Below are positions 9,002 to 18,275 of a stretch of DNA of 64,000 bases, piece by piece; the first letter of the stretch is position 1; every line of letters begins with the position of its first letter. The stretch is taken from positions 4,396,501-4,460,500 of the forward strand of contig NZ_CP115541.1 of the NCBI RefSeq assembly GCF_031834595.1, written 5' to 3'. Under the pieces are notes generated by a model. It was given only the letters and a program-made list of their open reading frames with translations. It did no database searches and was not told where the DNA came from. The DNA comes from Stenotrophomonas oahuensis (GTDB lineage: Bacteria; Pseudomonadota; Gammaproteobacteria; Xanthomonadales; Xanthomonadaceae). A program made the translations under genes and the position numbers.

Positions 9002-10222
9002 ATGAGCTCCACCGCCCCTACCCTCGCCGAGCGCCTCACCCCGCGCGAGCGCACCCTGATCCTGTTGGCCCTGTCGCTGGGCGGCTTTGCCATTGGCACC
9101 AGCGAGTTCGCGGCCATGGGCCTGATGCTGGAGATCAGCCGCGGACTGGGCATCGGCGAGACTCAGGTGGGTCATCTCATCAGTGCCTATGCCATCGGCG
9201 TGGTAGTAGGTGCCCCGGTGCTGGCGTTCGCCGGCGCCGGCTATGCGCGCCGCACCCTGCTGCTGGGCTTGATGGGCTTCTATGCGGTGGGCAACCTGGC
9301 CAACGCGCTGGCTCCCAACTACACCACCATGTTGCTGGCCCGCTTCGTGGCCGGCCTGCCGCACGGGGCCTACTTCGGCGTGGCGATGCTGGTGGCCGCG
9401 GCGATCAGCCCCCCGGGGCAGCGCGGCAAGGCCGTGTCCAAAGTGCTGCTCGGCCTTTCCATTGCCATTCTGGTCGGCAATCCGCTGACCACGTGGCTCG
9501 GACAGCAACTGAGCTGGCGCACCGCCTTTGCACTGGTCAGCGTGCTGGCCATTGCCACCGTTGCGATGATTGCCCGCTATCTGCTGCCGGACCCGGACGA
9601 GGTACGCACCTCACCGATGCGCGAACTGCGCGCGTTCAACCGGACCCAGGTATGGATGGCGCTGGCCATCGGCTCGGTCGGCTTTGCCGGCATGTTCTGT
9701 GTCTTTACCTACCTGGCCCCCACCCTGGTGCAGGTGACCGGCATCCGCGAATCTTGGATGCCGGTGGCAGTGGGCATCTTCGGCGTCGGCGCGATCATCG
9801 GCAACGTCGCCGGCGGCTGGCTGGTGGACAGGTTCCAGTTCCGCGCCGCCCCCATCGTGCTGCTGTGGTCGGTGGTGGTCCTGATGCTGTTCCCGCTGGC
9901 CGCCAACGCGGTGTGGAGCGTGGTGCCGGTGATTGTCGCCGTGGGCACCATGGGCGCCCTGGCCGCGGTGCTGCAGACCCGCCTGATGGACGTAGCTGGC
10001 GAAGCCCAGACCCTGGCCGCAGCGTCCAATCATGCGGCGTTCAATACCGCCAACGCGCTCGGCCCGTGGCTGGGTGGCATGGCGATTGGTGCGGGTTTCA
10101 GCCCGGCGGTCACCGGGTATGTCGGCGCGGCTACCGCTGTCGGCGGCCTGCTTCTGTGGGGTGTGGCGGTGCTGGTGGAACGGCAGGGGCGTGCGCAGAA
10201 CGTTGCCTGCGAACAGCGCTGA
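9002..10222 (+). CDS. MFS transporter, AraJ/YdhP-like efflux family
   Basis: A 406-aa, 12-helix major facilitator of the DHA1 drug/sugar-efflux type. The N-terminal signature GGFAIGTSEFAAMGLM is diagnostic of the AraJ/YdhP/NepI group, and RRTLLLGLMGFYAVGN and RFVAGLPHGAYFGVAM follow as expected. The substrate cannot be read from sequence. It is monocistronic and divergent from the preceding gene; a TACAAT box at 8963-8968 could be its -10. The TGA stop is the first part of a REP stem-loop (10220-10242). Confidence 0.9.
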   Translation: MSSTAPTLAERLTPRERTLILLALSLGGFAIGTSEFAAMGLMLEISRGLGIGETQVGHLISAYAIGVVVGAPVLAFAGAGYARRTLLLGLMGFYAVGNLANALAPNYTTMLLARFVAGLPHGAYFGVAMLVAAAISPPGQRGKAVSKVLLGLSIAILVGNPLTTWLGQQLSWRTAFALVSVLAIATVAMIARYLLPDPDEVRTSPMRELRAFNRTQVWMALAIGSVGFAGMFCVFTYLAPTLVQVTGIRESWMPVAVGIFGVGAIIGNVAGGWLVDRFQFRAAPIVLLWSVVVLMLFPLAANAVWSVVPVIVAVGTMGALAAVLQTRLMDVAGEAQTLAAASNHAAFNTANALGPWLGGMAIGAGFSPAVTGYVGAATAVGGLLLWGVAVLVERQGRAQNVACEQR

Positions 10223-10242
10223 CACGCATGGCGTGTCACTAC
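10220..10242. repeat. SMAG-type REP stem-loop
   Basis: TGACACGC, ATG loop, GCGTGTCA, then CTAC: an 8-bp perfect stem with the reverse-complemented GTAG head that defines SMAG repeats. It starts on the stop codon of the MFS gene. Confidence 0.75.
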
Positions 10243-10303
10243 GCGGGTCGCGGAACGTTCCGACGTACGCAGGGGCGTGCAACGTTTCGACGGAATACGG
10301 ACG

Positions 10304-10327
10304 GCCGGTCACCCCTCGGTGACCGGC
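10304..10327. terminator. hairpin between convergent MFS and TonB-receptor genes
   Basis: A perfect 10-bp stem (GCCGGTCACC / GGTGACCGGC) with a CCTC loop, placed between two convergent genes. No T-tract follows on either strand, so it is a candidate bidirectional terminator or mRNA-end stabiliser. Confidence 0.5.
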
Positions 10328-10342
10328 TGCCCGTCGCATTGA

Positions 10343-13216
10343 CTAGAACTTGATCGACATCCGCGCCCAGTAGAAGCGACCGAGCACGTCATAGGTGGCG
10401 ACGTCGGTGTTGCCGTTGCCACCATTGTTCGCGTAGTACAGCGGAGCCTGCTTGTTGGTCACGTTGTCCACGCCCAGCTCGAACGCGGTGTGCCACGGGG
10501 CCACGGTGTAGCCCACCTGCAGGTTGTGGTAGACGAACGATCCGATGCGACGGACCACGCCAGCCTCGTCGGTATCGGCCGACAGGCCCTGGTCCAGGTC
10601 GCTGCTGCCGATGCGGGTCTTGCCGATGTAGCGGACCCGCCACGAGGCGCTCCAGTCGTCCTTGTTCCAGCTCAGGCTGCCCAGGCCGCGCCAGCGCGGG
10701 AAGTTGCCGTAGGCATAGGTGTACATGCCGCCATTGCGGATGGTGACGGTGCTGGGGTCGGTGGTGTCCGGCAGCACGTCGTAGCGCTCCAGATAGGTAC
10801 CGTTGAGACCGGCGGTGAAGCGGCCCCACGGGGTCTCGTGCAAACGGTAGTTCACACTGAAGTCCACGCCACGCGTGGCCAGCGTGCCCAGATTAACGGT
10901 GGGCTCGGCCACATAGTTGATGGTGCCGTTGCCGTTGCGGTGGATCAGCGCGCAGAACGCACTTGCCGGGTTCGAGTAGCACTGGTTCAACACGGTCTGG
11001 GCGGAGACGCCGGTGATGGTGTCCTCCAGGTCGATACGCCACCAGTCGGCACTGATCGACAGCCCCTCCAGCCAGCGCGGGTCATACACAAAGCCGACGT
11101 CGTAGGACTTGCCGGTTTCCGGCTTCAGCTGATAGCCCGCCACTTCCGCACCCGAGGCCTTGCCCGAGATCTGGCCGTCGGCCTGGTGATAGCTGCCATC
11201 GGTCGGCACGTTGGCACAAGCCACGTCATTGCCGCCGGTGTAGCCATTGCACGGGTCGTTGACCGTCGGCGCGTCGCCCACCACGCCCGAGTACAGCTCA
11301 TTGATGTTGGGCGCGCGGAACACTTCCGACACCGTGCCACGCAGCAGCAGGTCCTGTACGGGGCGGTACTCGATGGAGAGCTTGCTGTTGGTCTTGCTGC
11401 CGACCGAGCTGTAATCCGAAAAGCGCGTCCCGATGCTGACGTTGAGCGACTGGATGCCCGGCAGATCCTTCAGCAGCGGGAACAGGGCTTCCGCGTAGGC
11501 TTCCTTGACGTCGAAACTGCCGGTCAGCTGCGAGGCGCAGAATTCGATGACGCCGCACAGGCCGTTCTCATCACCGGTCCAGAGCGCGTCGGCCTTGCTG
11601 GTGCTCTTCTCCTCGCGGTAGGAAACGCCGACCGCCAGGCCGACCATTCCGGCCGGCAACTCGAACAGATCGCCGTTGGCATTGGCTTCGGCCTGCTTGA
11701 CCGTATAGACGCTGCTGACCACCGGGTTGACGATCATCGACTGCAGCGTGCCCAGGCTGGAGGCGTCGTTGAGGTTGAAGATGTTGAGCGGCGTACAGCC
11801 CGCGATCACGTTGCCAGCGCTCCCGCACTTCACCGTGCCGTCCACGTCGAGGAACGACGGACCCACCGCCTGGTTGAACGACGCATAGTCCAGGAAGCCA
11901 TAGTTGGTGGAGGTCTGCTTCACCCTTCCGTAGTTCAGGTTGACGTCCCATTGCCAGGAGCTGCTGCCGAAGCCCCCGCGCAGGCCCGGGCTGATCTGGA
12001 AGTTGTCTGTCTTGTACTCGTAGCGGCGATTGCCAAGCACGGTGGCGCGGCTGTTGAGGTCGTTGTAGGACACGCCCGTGGTGCGGTCGGTACCGAAGTT
12101 GACCCCGAACGGGTTGTAGTAGCTGTCGGCGGACACCAGGAAATTGTCGCCGTTGGCGAAGATCGGAATCGGCGCGATCACCGACGCCGACTCGGTCTTG
12201 CTGAACCAGGTGTTGACGTAACCCTCAATGTTGTCGGTGAACCGGAACGTCGCCAACGCGAACGCGTTGCTGCGCTCCTGCGGGGTCTGCAGCAGGTTGT
12301 ACGGCTGGTAATTGTATGAGTCGTTGGCCGCGTTGTAACAGTGGAAGTCACCCGGACCGGTGGCACCGGACACCCCGCTGTTCAAGGTCACGCGCGAACA
12401 GCCATTGGCCGCTGCCAGTGCGTCGGAGGCGGCAGAGCCGTCATTGAAGTTGATCGAGCCGGTCGGGGTGGCGGAGGAGCCCTGCTTTACCGCCTCGCCG
12501 CTGCTCAGGTAAAGCGCATCCTTGGAGTAGTCGCGGTTGAGCGCGGAGACCGCGTCGAGGTTGTGATACGACACCCCCGCCACGATGCTGCCGCGATCCC
12601 AAGCCTTGCCGCCGGTCAGGGAGAAGTTGCGGCGGTTGCCGTCACCCTCGCTGCTGGTACCGAAGTCCGCAGTGAACTGCACGCCCTCGAAGCGGTCGCG
12701 CAGGATGAAGTTGACCACGCCGCCGATGGCGTCGGAGCCGTAGATGGCCGAGGCACCATCGCTGAGCACTTCGATGCGCTCGATCATGGTGGCCGGAATC
12801 GCGTTGACGTCGTTGTAGGCCAGACGAACGCCATTGACCAGCACCAGCGTGCGCTTGTCACCCAGGCCGCGCAGCGAGATGGTCGATGCGCCGGTACCGC
12901 CGCCGTTGTTGGTGTTGGGGTTGGTGGAATTGCCGGCGATGGAGGGCAGTTCCTGCAACAGATCACCCACGGTCGCTTTGCCGGTGGCGGCAATCTGCTC
13001 TTGGGACACGGTCACCACCGGGTTGGCGCTTTCGGTATCGACGCGGCGCAGGCGCGAGCCCGTGACCACTATGCTGTCCAGGTTGGTGGTCGCGCCGCTG
13101 CCGGCGGCTGGGGCGTCCTGCGCCACGGCAGGTGCAGCAGACGCGAGCAGCAGCACGGCGGCTACGGCAAGGGACAGCGAAGACGCATTCGGTGCATGGA
13201 ACGGGTGGAACGTCAT
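10343..13216 (-). CDS. TonB-dependent outer-membrane receptor
   Basis: A 957-aa receptor: signal peptide (about 1-33, ending APAVAQ), plug domain (LDSIVVTGSRLRR near 46, then DLLQELPSIAG, SLRGLGDKRTLVLVNGVRL, IERIEVLSDGASAIYGSDAIGGVVNF) and a C-terminal 22-strand barrel ending ARMSIKF, with a terminal Phe. SD GAGGA lies 8 nt before the ATG. It is the last gene of the hydroxyproline-glycoprotein locus, 228 bp after the GH127 gene. That context suggests uptake of arabino-oligosaccharides or glycopeptides rather than iron, which is inference; the barrel alone does not reveal the ligand. Confidence 0.93.
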   Translation of the reverse strand: MTFHPFHAPNASSLSLAVAAVLLLASAAPAVAQDAPAAGSGATTNLDSIVVTGSRLRRVDTESANPVVTVSQEQIAATGKATVGDLLQELPSIAGNSTNPNTNNGGGTGASTISLRGLGDKRTLVLVNGVRLAYNDVNAIPATMIERIEVLSDGASAIYGSDAIGGVVNFILRDRFEGVQFTADFGTSSEGDGNRRNFSLTGGKAWDRGSIVAGVSYHNLDAVSALNRDYSKDALYLSSGEAVKQGSSATPTGSINFNDGSAASDALAAANGCSRVTLNSGVSGATGPGDFHCYNAANDSYNYQPYNLLQTPQERSNAFALATFRFTDNIEGYVNTWFSKTESASVIAPIPIFANGDNFLVSADSYYNPFGVNFGTDRTTGVSYNDLNSRATVLGNRRYEYKTDNFQISPGLRGGFGSSSWQWDVNLNYGRVKQTSTNYGFLDYASFNQAVGPSFLDVDGTVKCGSAGNVIAGCTPLNIFNLNDASSLGTLQSMIVNPVVSSVYTVKQAEANANGDLFELPAGMVGLAVGVSYREEKSTSKADALWTGDENGLCGVIEFCASQLTGSFDVKEAYAEALFPLLKDLPGIQSLNVSIGTRFSDYSSVGSKTNSKLSIEYRPVQDLLLRGTVSEVFRAPNINELYSGVVGDAPTVNDPCNGYTGGNDVACANVPTDGSYHQADGQISGKASGAEVAGYQLKPETGKSYDVGFVYDPRWLEGLSISADWWRIDLEDTITGVSAQTVLNQCYSNPASAFCALIHRNGNGTINYVAEPTVNLGTLATRGVDFSVNYRLHETPWGRFTAGLNGTYLERYDVLPDTTDPSTVTIRNGGMYTYAYGNFPRWRGLGSLSWNKDDWSASWRVRYIGKTRIGSSDLDQGLSADTDEAGVVRRIGSFVYHNLQVGYTVAPWHTAFELGVDNVTNKQAPLYYANNGGNGNTDVATYDVLGRFYWARMSIKF

Positions 13217-13444
13217 GGCGAATTTCCTCGGTCATGCGACTGCCGGAGTTCGGGGGACAACACGTCCCCGCACCGGCATGCGCCAGTGGATCGGTTCTTT
13301 CGGAGTTATGGACGGGCGTTCCACGCCCTGAAGATGACTACGTGTTTTTCATCACACGGTCACAATGTGCCGGCCACCCGGTGCGACGTCTTGACGCTTT
13401 TACTGCATCTGGATGCGGAATAAGGCATGGCCGCATCCAATGAT
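13217..13444 (-). promoter_or_regulatory. intergenic region upstream of the TonB receptor
   Basis: This 228-bp gap is the largest inside the fifteen-gene minus-strand block, so the receptor may have its own promoter. Apart from the SD at about 13225-13229 I see no clear -35/-10 pair or strong operator. Confidence 0.25.
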
Positions 13445-15790
13445 TCACACCGACACCAACCAGCCACCAAACAGCGGGCCTGCGGTGTCGCCATGCTGGG
13501 GCTCGAAGCGGAGGCGCAGCGGCTGGCCACTGCGCGTGAGCGCGTGCGGCAGCACGTAGTCGTGGTCCACAAAGTCCAGCACCTGCCCGCGTTCGACCTC
13601 GACCTCCACCGCAAGCGTTCCGTTCACCAGGATGTTGAAGCGCCCCTTGTCGCTGCCCCAGAACCGCAGCCGAAGCGCCAGCGGCTGGCGGCTGCCCTGC
13701 ATCACGAATTCCACGAAGCCCTTGCCGCGTACATCTCGGCATTCCTGACGCCGGTAAGCCGCGGAGAACGACGTATCACTGGTGAGGCCATGGGCCTTCT
13801 CGGACGCCTCGTTGCCGAACTGGATCATGTCCACGGCATCGGCCTTCAGCTGTGCGCGCTCCGCAATGGCCTTTTCGCGACGCTGCGCCTCGGCGACCCA
13901 TTGCGCAGCGTCCATGCGCTTGAAGTACAGTGCACTGCGGCGGTCGTGCTGGGCGTAGAAAGGAGAGAACTCCAGTGCCTGCGGACGCGTGGTGCTGGCC
14001 AGAAAGCGGCCCGGCTCCGGTAGCGCGCTGAAGCCGGCCAACGGCGACGCATCTCCCACCAGCGCGGGATCGGGCGCATCCCAGGGATCACTGACCGGGC
14101 CAAGATCGGCCGCGAGTGCCAGCGGACCGCGCATCACCACCACGGTATCGGCGTCGCCAGCGGCGTGCTCCAGTCGCAACGGCGTGGCGAGGTCAAGTTC
14201 GACGACATCGCCGGCTTTCCACCGTCGCTCCAATAACGCGTAACCCTCCTGCAGGGTGCTTGACGCCTTGCGGCCGTTGACCTTCAGTGCAAAGCGCCCT
14301 TCGCTCCACGCGGGAATCCGCAGCAACAGCCGCTGCGGTGCCGCGTCATCTGCGCGCGTCACCTGCAAACGCACCTGCCCATTGAGCGGTACGCCGCTAT
14401 CCAACGTCAGGGCCAGCCCGCCCTGCTTCCAGTCCAGCGTGGACGGAATGTACAGATTGACGTACAGCGACTGCCCGTCCTGCCAGTAGATGGAATCGCC
14501 GAACTGCGCGTGCGCCTCCATGCCGCTGCCCACGCAGCACCAGAACGAATCGAACTTGTCGGAGAAGCCACGCTCGCCGCCGGTGATCATCGGCGTCATG
14601 TAGGTGAACATGCCCGTCTCCGGGTGCTGGGCCGACATCGTGTGGTTCAGCAGGGTGCGCTCGTAGTAGTCAAAGTAGCGCGCCTGCGGCGTCCACTGGT
14701 ACAGGTGCCGGGTCAGCTTGAGCATGTTGTAACTGTTGCAGTGCTCGCAGGTCTGCTCGGTCAGGAACGAGGCGATGGTGTCGGGCTGCTGGAAATACTC
14801 CCGGTCGGCGTTGCCACCGATCACGTAGCTGTAGTGTCCGGTCACCGTCTCCCAGAAGAAGCGCGCGCCGGCCGCGGAATCGAGATCACCCGTGACTTCG
14901 AACTGCCGGGCCTCGCCGATGAACTTGGGCACCTGGGTGTTGGCGTGGTGGTGCGGCAGGTTGTCCTTGCCGGCGATGGCCGGGTCGACGATGCCTTCGT
15001 GGCGCAGGCGCTTGCCGATGGCGATCCAACGTGGATTGTCGGTGCGCGCGCCCAGCTCGATGTACGACTCATTGAGGCCGCCGAATTCTGTGGCCAGCAG
15101 GGACTGCATCTGCGCGTGATCAAGGGCATCGAAAACACCGGCCAGGTACGTCGCCAGCGGCAGCAGCACCGGTAGTGCCTGTGTATTGCCGGCCAGCGCA
15201 TCGGCATCCAGCAGGCCGGCGAACAGTTTGTGCACCGTGTACAGCGGCGACCAGCTGCCATTGATGTTGAATTTGCTGCCGGTCACCGCGCCGGCGCGGA
15301 TCTGCTCGAAGACCTGCTTGCCGCCCTCGATATCGCCTGCATCGGTCTTGCGGGTCAGTCCGCCGACGTAGCCATCCTTGTCCTGGGCCTGCGCACGCGC
15401 CAGCTCGGACACGATGTAGTCGATGCGCTGCCGGACCTGCACATCGCGCGTCTGCGCATACAGCTTGGACAGCGCGCTGAGGTAATGACCGAGGGTGTGG
15501 CCGGCGATGGTATCGCCCTCCCAGCCGCCGTAGACCGCTCCTTTCGGTGGCAGTCCGGCCTGCTGCAGGAAATTGTGCAGCAGGCGGTCCGGCTCCAGTT
15601 CGAACAGATAGCGGCGGTTGACCTGCAGGGAATCCAGGAACATCGACGGCTTCAGCGTGACATCCTGCAACGGCAGCGCAGTGACCCGTCCAGCGGTAGA
15701 CGCGGCCGCGTCCAGCGGGAAGCGCAGCATGCCAGCGGCAACAGCCAATGCACTCCACTGCAGGAAACGTCGGCGGGACGGGTCAGTCAT
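13445..15790 (-). CDS. GH127 beta-L-arabinofuranosidase, Tat-exported
   Basis: Glycoside hydrolase family 127 (DUF1680), an enzyme class that releases L-arabinofuranose from the beta-1,2-arabino-oligosaccharides attached to hydroxyproline in extensins. The zinc-cysteine active-site elements are present: Glu349-His-Cys351 within QTCEHCNSYN, and the paired Cys418-Cys419 in SFWCCVGSG, resembling Glu338/Cys340/Cys417/Cys418 of Bifidobacterium HypBA1. The barrel motif GGWEGDTIAGHTLGHYLSA is also present. The N-terminus is a twin-arginine signal (SRRRFLQW followed by a hydrophobic stretch). The ATG at 15790 has a near-consensus SD (GAGGAGG, 5 nt away). It lies 19 bp after the next upstream gene, so the two are surely co-transcribed. 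Confidence 0.93.
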   Translation of the reverse strand: MTDPSRRRFLQWSALAVAAGMLRFPLDAAASTAGRVTALPLQDVTLKPSMFLDSLQVNRRYLFELEPDRLLHNFLQQAGLPPKGAVYGGWEGDTIAGHTLGHYLSALSKLYAQTRDVQVRQRIDYIVSELARAQAQDKDGYVGGLTRKTDAGDIEGGKQVFEQIRAGAVTGSKFNINGSWSPLYTVHKLFAGLLDADALAGNTQALPVLLPLATYLAGVFDALDHAQMQSLLATEFGGLNESYIELGARTDNPRWIAIGKRLRHEGIVDPAIAGKDNLPHHHANTQVPKFIGEARQFEVTGDLDSAAGARFFWETVTGHYSYVIGGNADREYFQQPDTIASFLTEQTCEHCNSYNMLKLTRHLYQWTPQARYFDYYERTLLNHTMSAQHPETGMFTYMTPMITGGERGFSDKFDSFWCCVGSGMEAHAQFGDSIYWQDGQSLYVNLYIPSTLDWKQGGLALTLDSGVPLNGQVRLQVTRADDAAPQRLLLRIPAWSEGRFALKVNGRKASSTLQEGYALLERRWKAGDVVELDLATPLRLEHAAGDADTVVVMRGPLALAADLGPVSDPWDAPDPALVGDASPLAGFSALPEPGRFLASTTRPQALEFSPFYAQHDRRSALYFKRMDAAQWVAEAQRREKAIAERAQLKADAVDMIQFGNEASEKAHGLTSDTSFSAAYRRQECRDVRGKGFVEFVMQGSRQPLALRLRFWGSDKGRFNILVNGTLAVEVEVERGQVLDFVDHDYVLPHALTRSGQPLRLRFEPQHGDTAGPLFGGWLVSV

Positions 15791-15809
15791 GAAAACCTCC
15801 TCAATGGAT

Positions 15810-18170
15810 TCAGCCATAGCGGGCCTGCACGCGCACGGTGGCCCCGGCGGTAAACGGCAGCGGAACGCGGTCGTGGTGGGGACCTGCAGCCTTGACCGCC
15901 TTGCCGTCCACCGTGATCTCCAGCAGCCGCGTACCCGCAGGCGCGCGCAGGGTGAGCCAGGTGGTGCCGGGCTGCTGCGGAGGCAGGGTCACCTCGGCTT
16001 GGATGCGCTGCTGCGCCAAGTCCGCACGCAGCTGCAGGCCAACCCGGCCCCACGGCGTAGGCGCGTCCTGCAGTGCAATAGGCTGGCCGGTGGCCAGCCA
16101 GTCGCGCGGTACGCCACGGGCCAGATACAGGTCCTGGTCCTGATCGAACACCAGCATCCAGCGCAGCAGCAGCGGTACCGTCATCTGCGCGGGCATGCAA
16201 AACAGCGGCATGCCGCCGGTGATGCCCGCCACCTCGCCTGCGGTCCAGCTGCCGCGCGTATGCGCCTGGTAGCGATGGGCATACAGGAACAGCAGATACT
16301 CCTCGATCCGATCCAGCCGCAGCAGCTGCTGGGCGTGGCCATAGGAGATGAAGCCGAGAATGTCGCGCGCTTCCGGGGTGGGCTTCCAGATATTGGACAC
16401 AATGCCCAGCGTGGTGCCGCCATGGCCGCGCAGGCAATCGATCACCAGGTTGGCAAGGTCGGGCGGCAACACGTCGGCCTGCAGCAGTTCGGCATAGGAA
16501 CGGTGCGACCACAGCTGTTCGCTTTTGCTCGGATCTTCCTGCGACATGGCCTGGCGGAAGGTCTCGGTGGTTCCCGGCAGCGGGCCCAGGTAAGCTGGCT
16601 GCAGGTCATGCCGGATGTCCGCGCGGATGCTGTCCAGCAGGCGCTGGCGCAGTTGCCGTGCGCGGCGTTGCCAGTCGCGGCTAGGTGCGTCGTTGCCGGT
16701 CAGCGCCGGCCACACCGCGGCAATGTCCTCCCAGCCCCGGATCACCAAGGCGCTGTTGCCGAAGTACGGCTTCCACCACAGCGAGGGATCCGGATACAGG
16801 CAGGCGTCGGACTCGCTCCAGCCATGGATCAGGCCATGGCCGCGATCACTTCGCGGCAAGGCGAGGCTGGCGTCGTGCAGTTCGACCAGCAACGCGGCGG
16901 TCGCTTCGATCTTTGCCTGGTGGCGGCGCAGCAGCGCCGTGTCGCCGGTGTAGCGGAGGTAGCGCGCCAGCAATGACAGGGTCAGGCCAAACTGCCCCAC
17001 CTGTGGACCGCGCATGTTCACCAGACCGTCGGCCTGGGTGTACTCACTCAGGTAGTTGTCCAGCACCGTCCTCGCCTGCGCGAAGCGGCCCCATTCCAGA
17101 TTGGCGTACAGCGAACTGGTGAAGGTGTCCTGGAAGCCGTCGTATTCGTTGCCGACGTAGTCGCGGTCCACCGCGCCATACTTCGGATACACACCGCCTG
17201 GGCGGACGACAAGCTCACGTGCGAAGGCGAAGCGGGCCAGGTCGGACCAGCTCGCATCGGGCAGCCGTGCGGCACTGGCCTCGGCCAGCTGGGCCTGCCA
17301 GCTCGCGGCAAAGTCGATCAGCCCGCGATAAAAGTCCTCGATGCTGGCACCATGGCGGCGCGGCGGAAAGTCGGGGTAGCTGTAGCCCACGACGGTACGC
17401 ACCGCCGCGCCGTGTTCGACCAGCACGGTGCGATGCCAGGTCTGCACGACGAAGCGGTCCTGCGCGTTGACGTCGGCGAACACCGACACGTCGTACCAGC
17501 GCCCCACACCGGCCGGCACCATTTTATGTACCGCCGGCATCCAGCCGCCCAGCAGCCCTTCCTCGCGGTGCGCCACTTTGTCCGCGTCAGCGAGCTCCGG
17601 AAACGCGTGAATCGGCCGGTAGGTGCGGCTGCGCCCGTCCGGGTAGATCTGCATGGTGTCGTTGCCCTGCACCGTGCCGACGAACGTGGTCCACGGCAGC
17701 CGCCCGTTGTGGTCCTTCGGGTCGAGCCGGGACGCCGGCGGCGGTGCGACATCACGCACGGCGGCCTCATCCGGATCCCCATCGCGCAGCAGCCGGTCGG
17801 CCAGCAGGTCCGCTTCGGCCATCGCCAGTTCGGCCAGTGGCAGCCCGAGGTACGGCGGTGCCTCGCTGCCCCACACCGCTTCGGTGCGCTTGCCGAGATT
17901 CAGCACGCCGGCTGCACAGACGCATACCAGCGCCCCCTGCGGCGTGCGCAGATCTTCATGTACCGTCCAGCGCGTGCCGCGATGCTGGAAGGCGGCCAGC
18001 ATGGTGAATCCGGTGAGGTCGACGGTAGATGCAGGCTCCAGCATCGGTGCCGGTGGCACCGCCACGGACGGTCTGGAATCTCCCGCAGCGACGCCGCTGG
18101 CGAGGGACGGCAGCAGGCCCACGCCGGCGGTTGCCGCCGCGCCCTGACGCAGGAATGTTCTGCGATCCAT
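15810..18170 (-). CDS. Tat-exported six-hairpin glycosidase-like protein, family unassigned
   Basis: A 786-aa protein with a clear twin-arginine signal (RRTFLRQGAAATAGVG). The middle and C-terminal parts are rich in Trp/Tyr/Asp helices typical of (alpha/alpha)6 barrels (YVGNEYDGFQDTFTSSLYAN, LIHGWSESDACLYPDPSLWW, ISYGHAQQLLRLDRIEEYLL, GSWTAGEVAGI). A beta-sandwich-like C-terminus follows. I cannot place it in a numbered GH family with confidence. Acidic residues in NEYDGFQD and HGWSESDAC are candidate catalytic positions. The setting, directly before GH127 and after GH35, argues for a carbohydrate-active enzyme acting on hydroxyproline-linked glycans. SD-like AGGTGGGG precedes the ATG. Confidence 0.75.
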   Translation of the reverse strand: MDRRTFLRQGAAATAGVGLLPSLASGVAAGDSRPSVAVPPAPMLEPASTVDLTGFTMLAAFQHRGTRWTVHEDLRTPQGALVCVCAAGVLNLGKRTEAVWGSEAPPYLGLPLAELAMAEADLLADRLLRDGDPDEAAVRDVAPPPASRLDPKDHNGRLPWTTFVGTVQGNDTMQIYPDGRSRTYRPIHAFPELADADKVAHREEGLLGGWMPAVHKMVPAGVGRWYDVSVFADVNAQDRFVVQTWHRTVLVEHGAAVRTVVGYSYPDFPPRRHGASIEDFYRGLIDFAASWQAQLAEASAARLPDASWSDLARFAFARELVVRPGGVYPKYGAVDRDYVGNEYDGFQDTFTSSLYANLEWGRFAQARTVLDNYLSEYTQADGLVNMRGPQVGQFGLTLSLLARYLRYTGDTALLRRHQAKIEATAALLVELHDASLALPRSDRGHGLIHGWSESDACLYPDPSLWWKPYFGNSALVIRGWEDIAAVWPALTGNDAPSRDWQRRARQLRQRLLDSIRADIRHDLQPAYLGPLPGTTETFRQAMSQEDPSKSEQLWSHRSYAELLQADVLPPDLANLVIDCLRGHGGTTLGIVSNIWKPTPEARDILGFISYGHAQQLLRLDRIEEYLLFLYAHRYQAHTRGSWTAGEVAGITGGMPLFCMPAQMTVPLLLRWMLVFDQDQDLYLARGVPRDWLATGQPIALQDAPTPWGRVGLQLRADLAQQRIQAEVTLPPQQPGTTWLTLRAPAGTRLLEITVDGKAVKAAGPHHDRVPLPFTAGATVRVQARYG

Positions 18171-18275
18171 TCAACCCCACCTGTGGTGACGAGTCTCCAT
18201 GCTGCGCGGCGCGATCTCTGCCGTCTTGTTACCGACCGATGACATCGATGCGGCTTTCCGCACACTTTCAGGTGC

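Noticed and set aside
10490-12319. A 609-codon plus-strand open frame inside the TonB receptor gene
   Set aside because: Antisense shadow in GC-rich DNA; the minus-strand receptor has full plug and barrel motifs.
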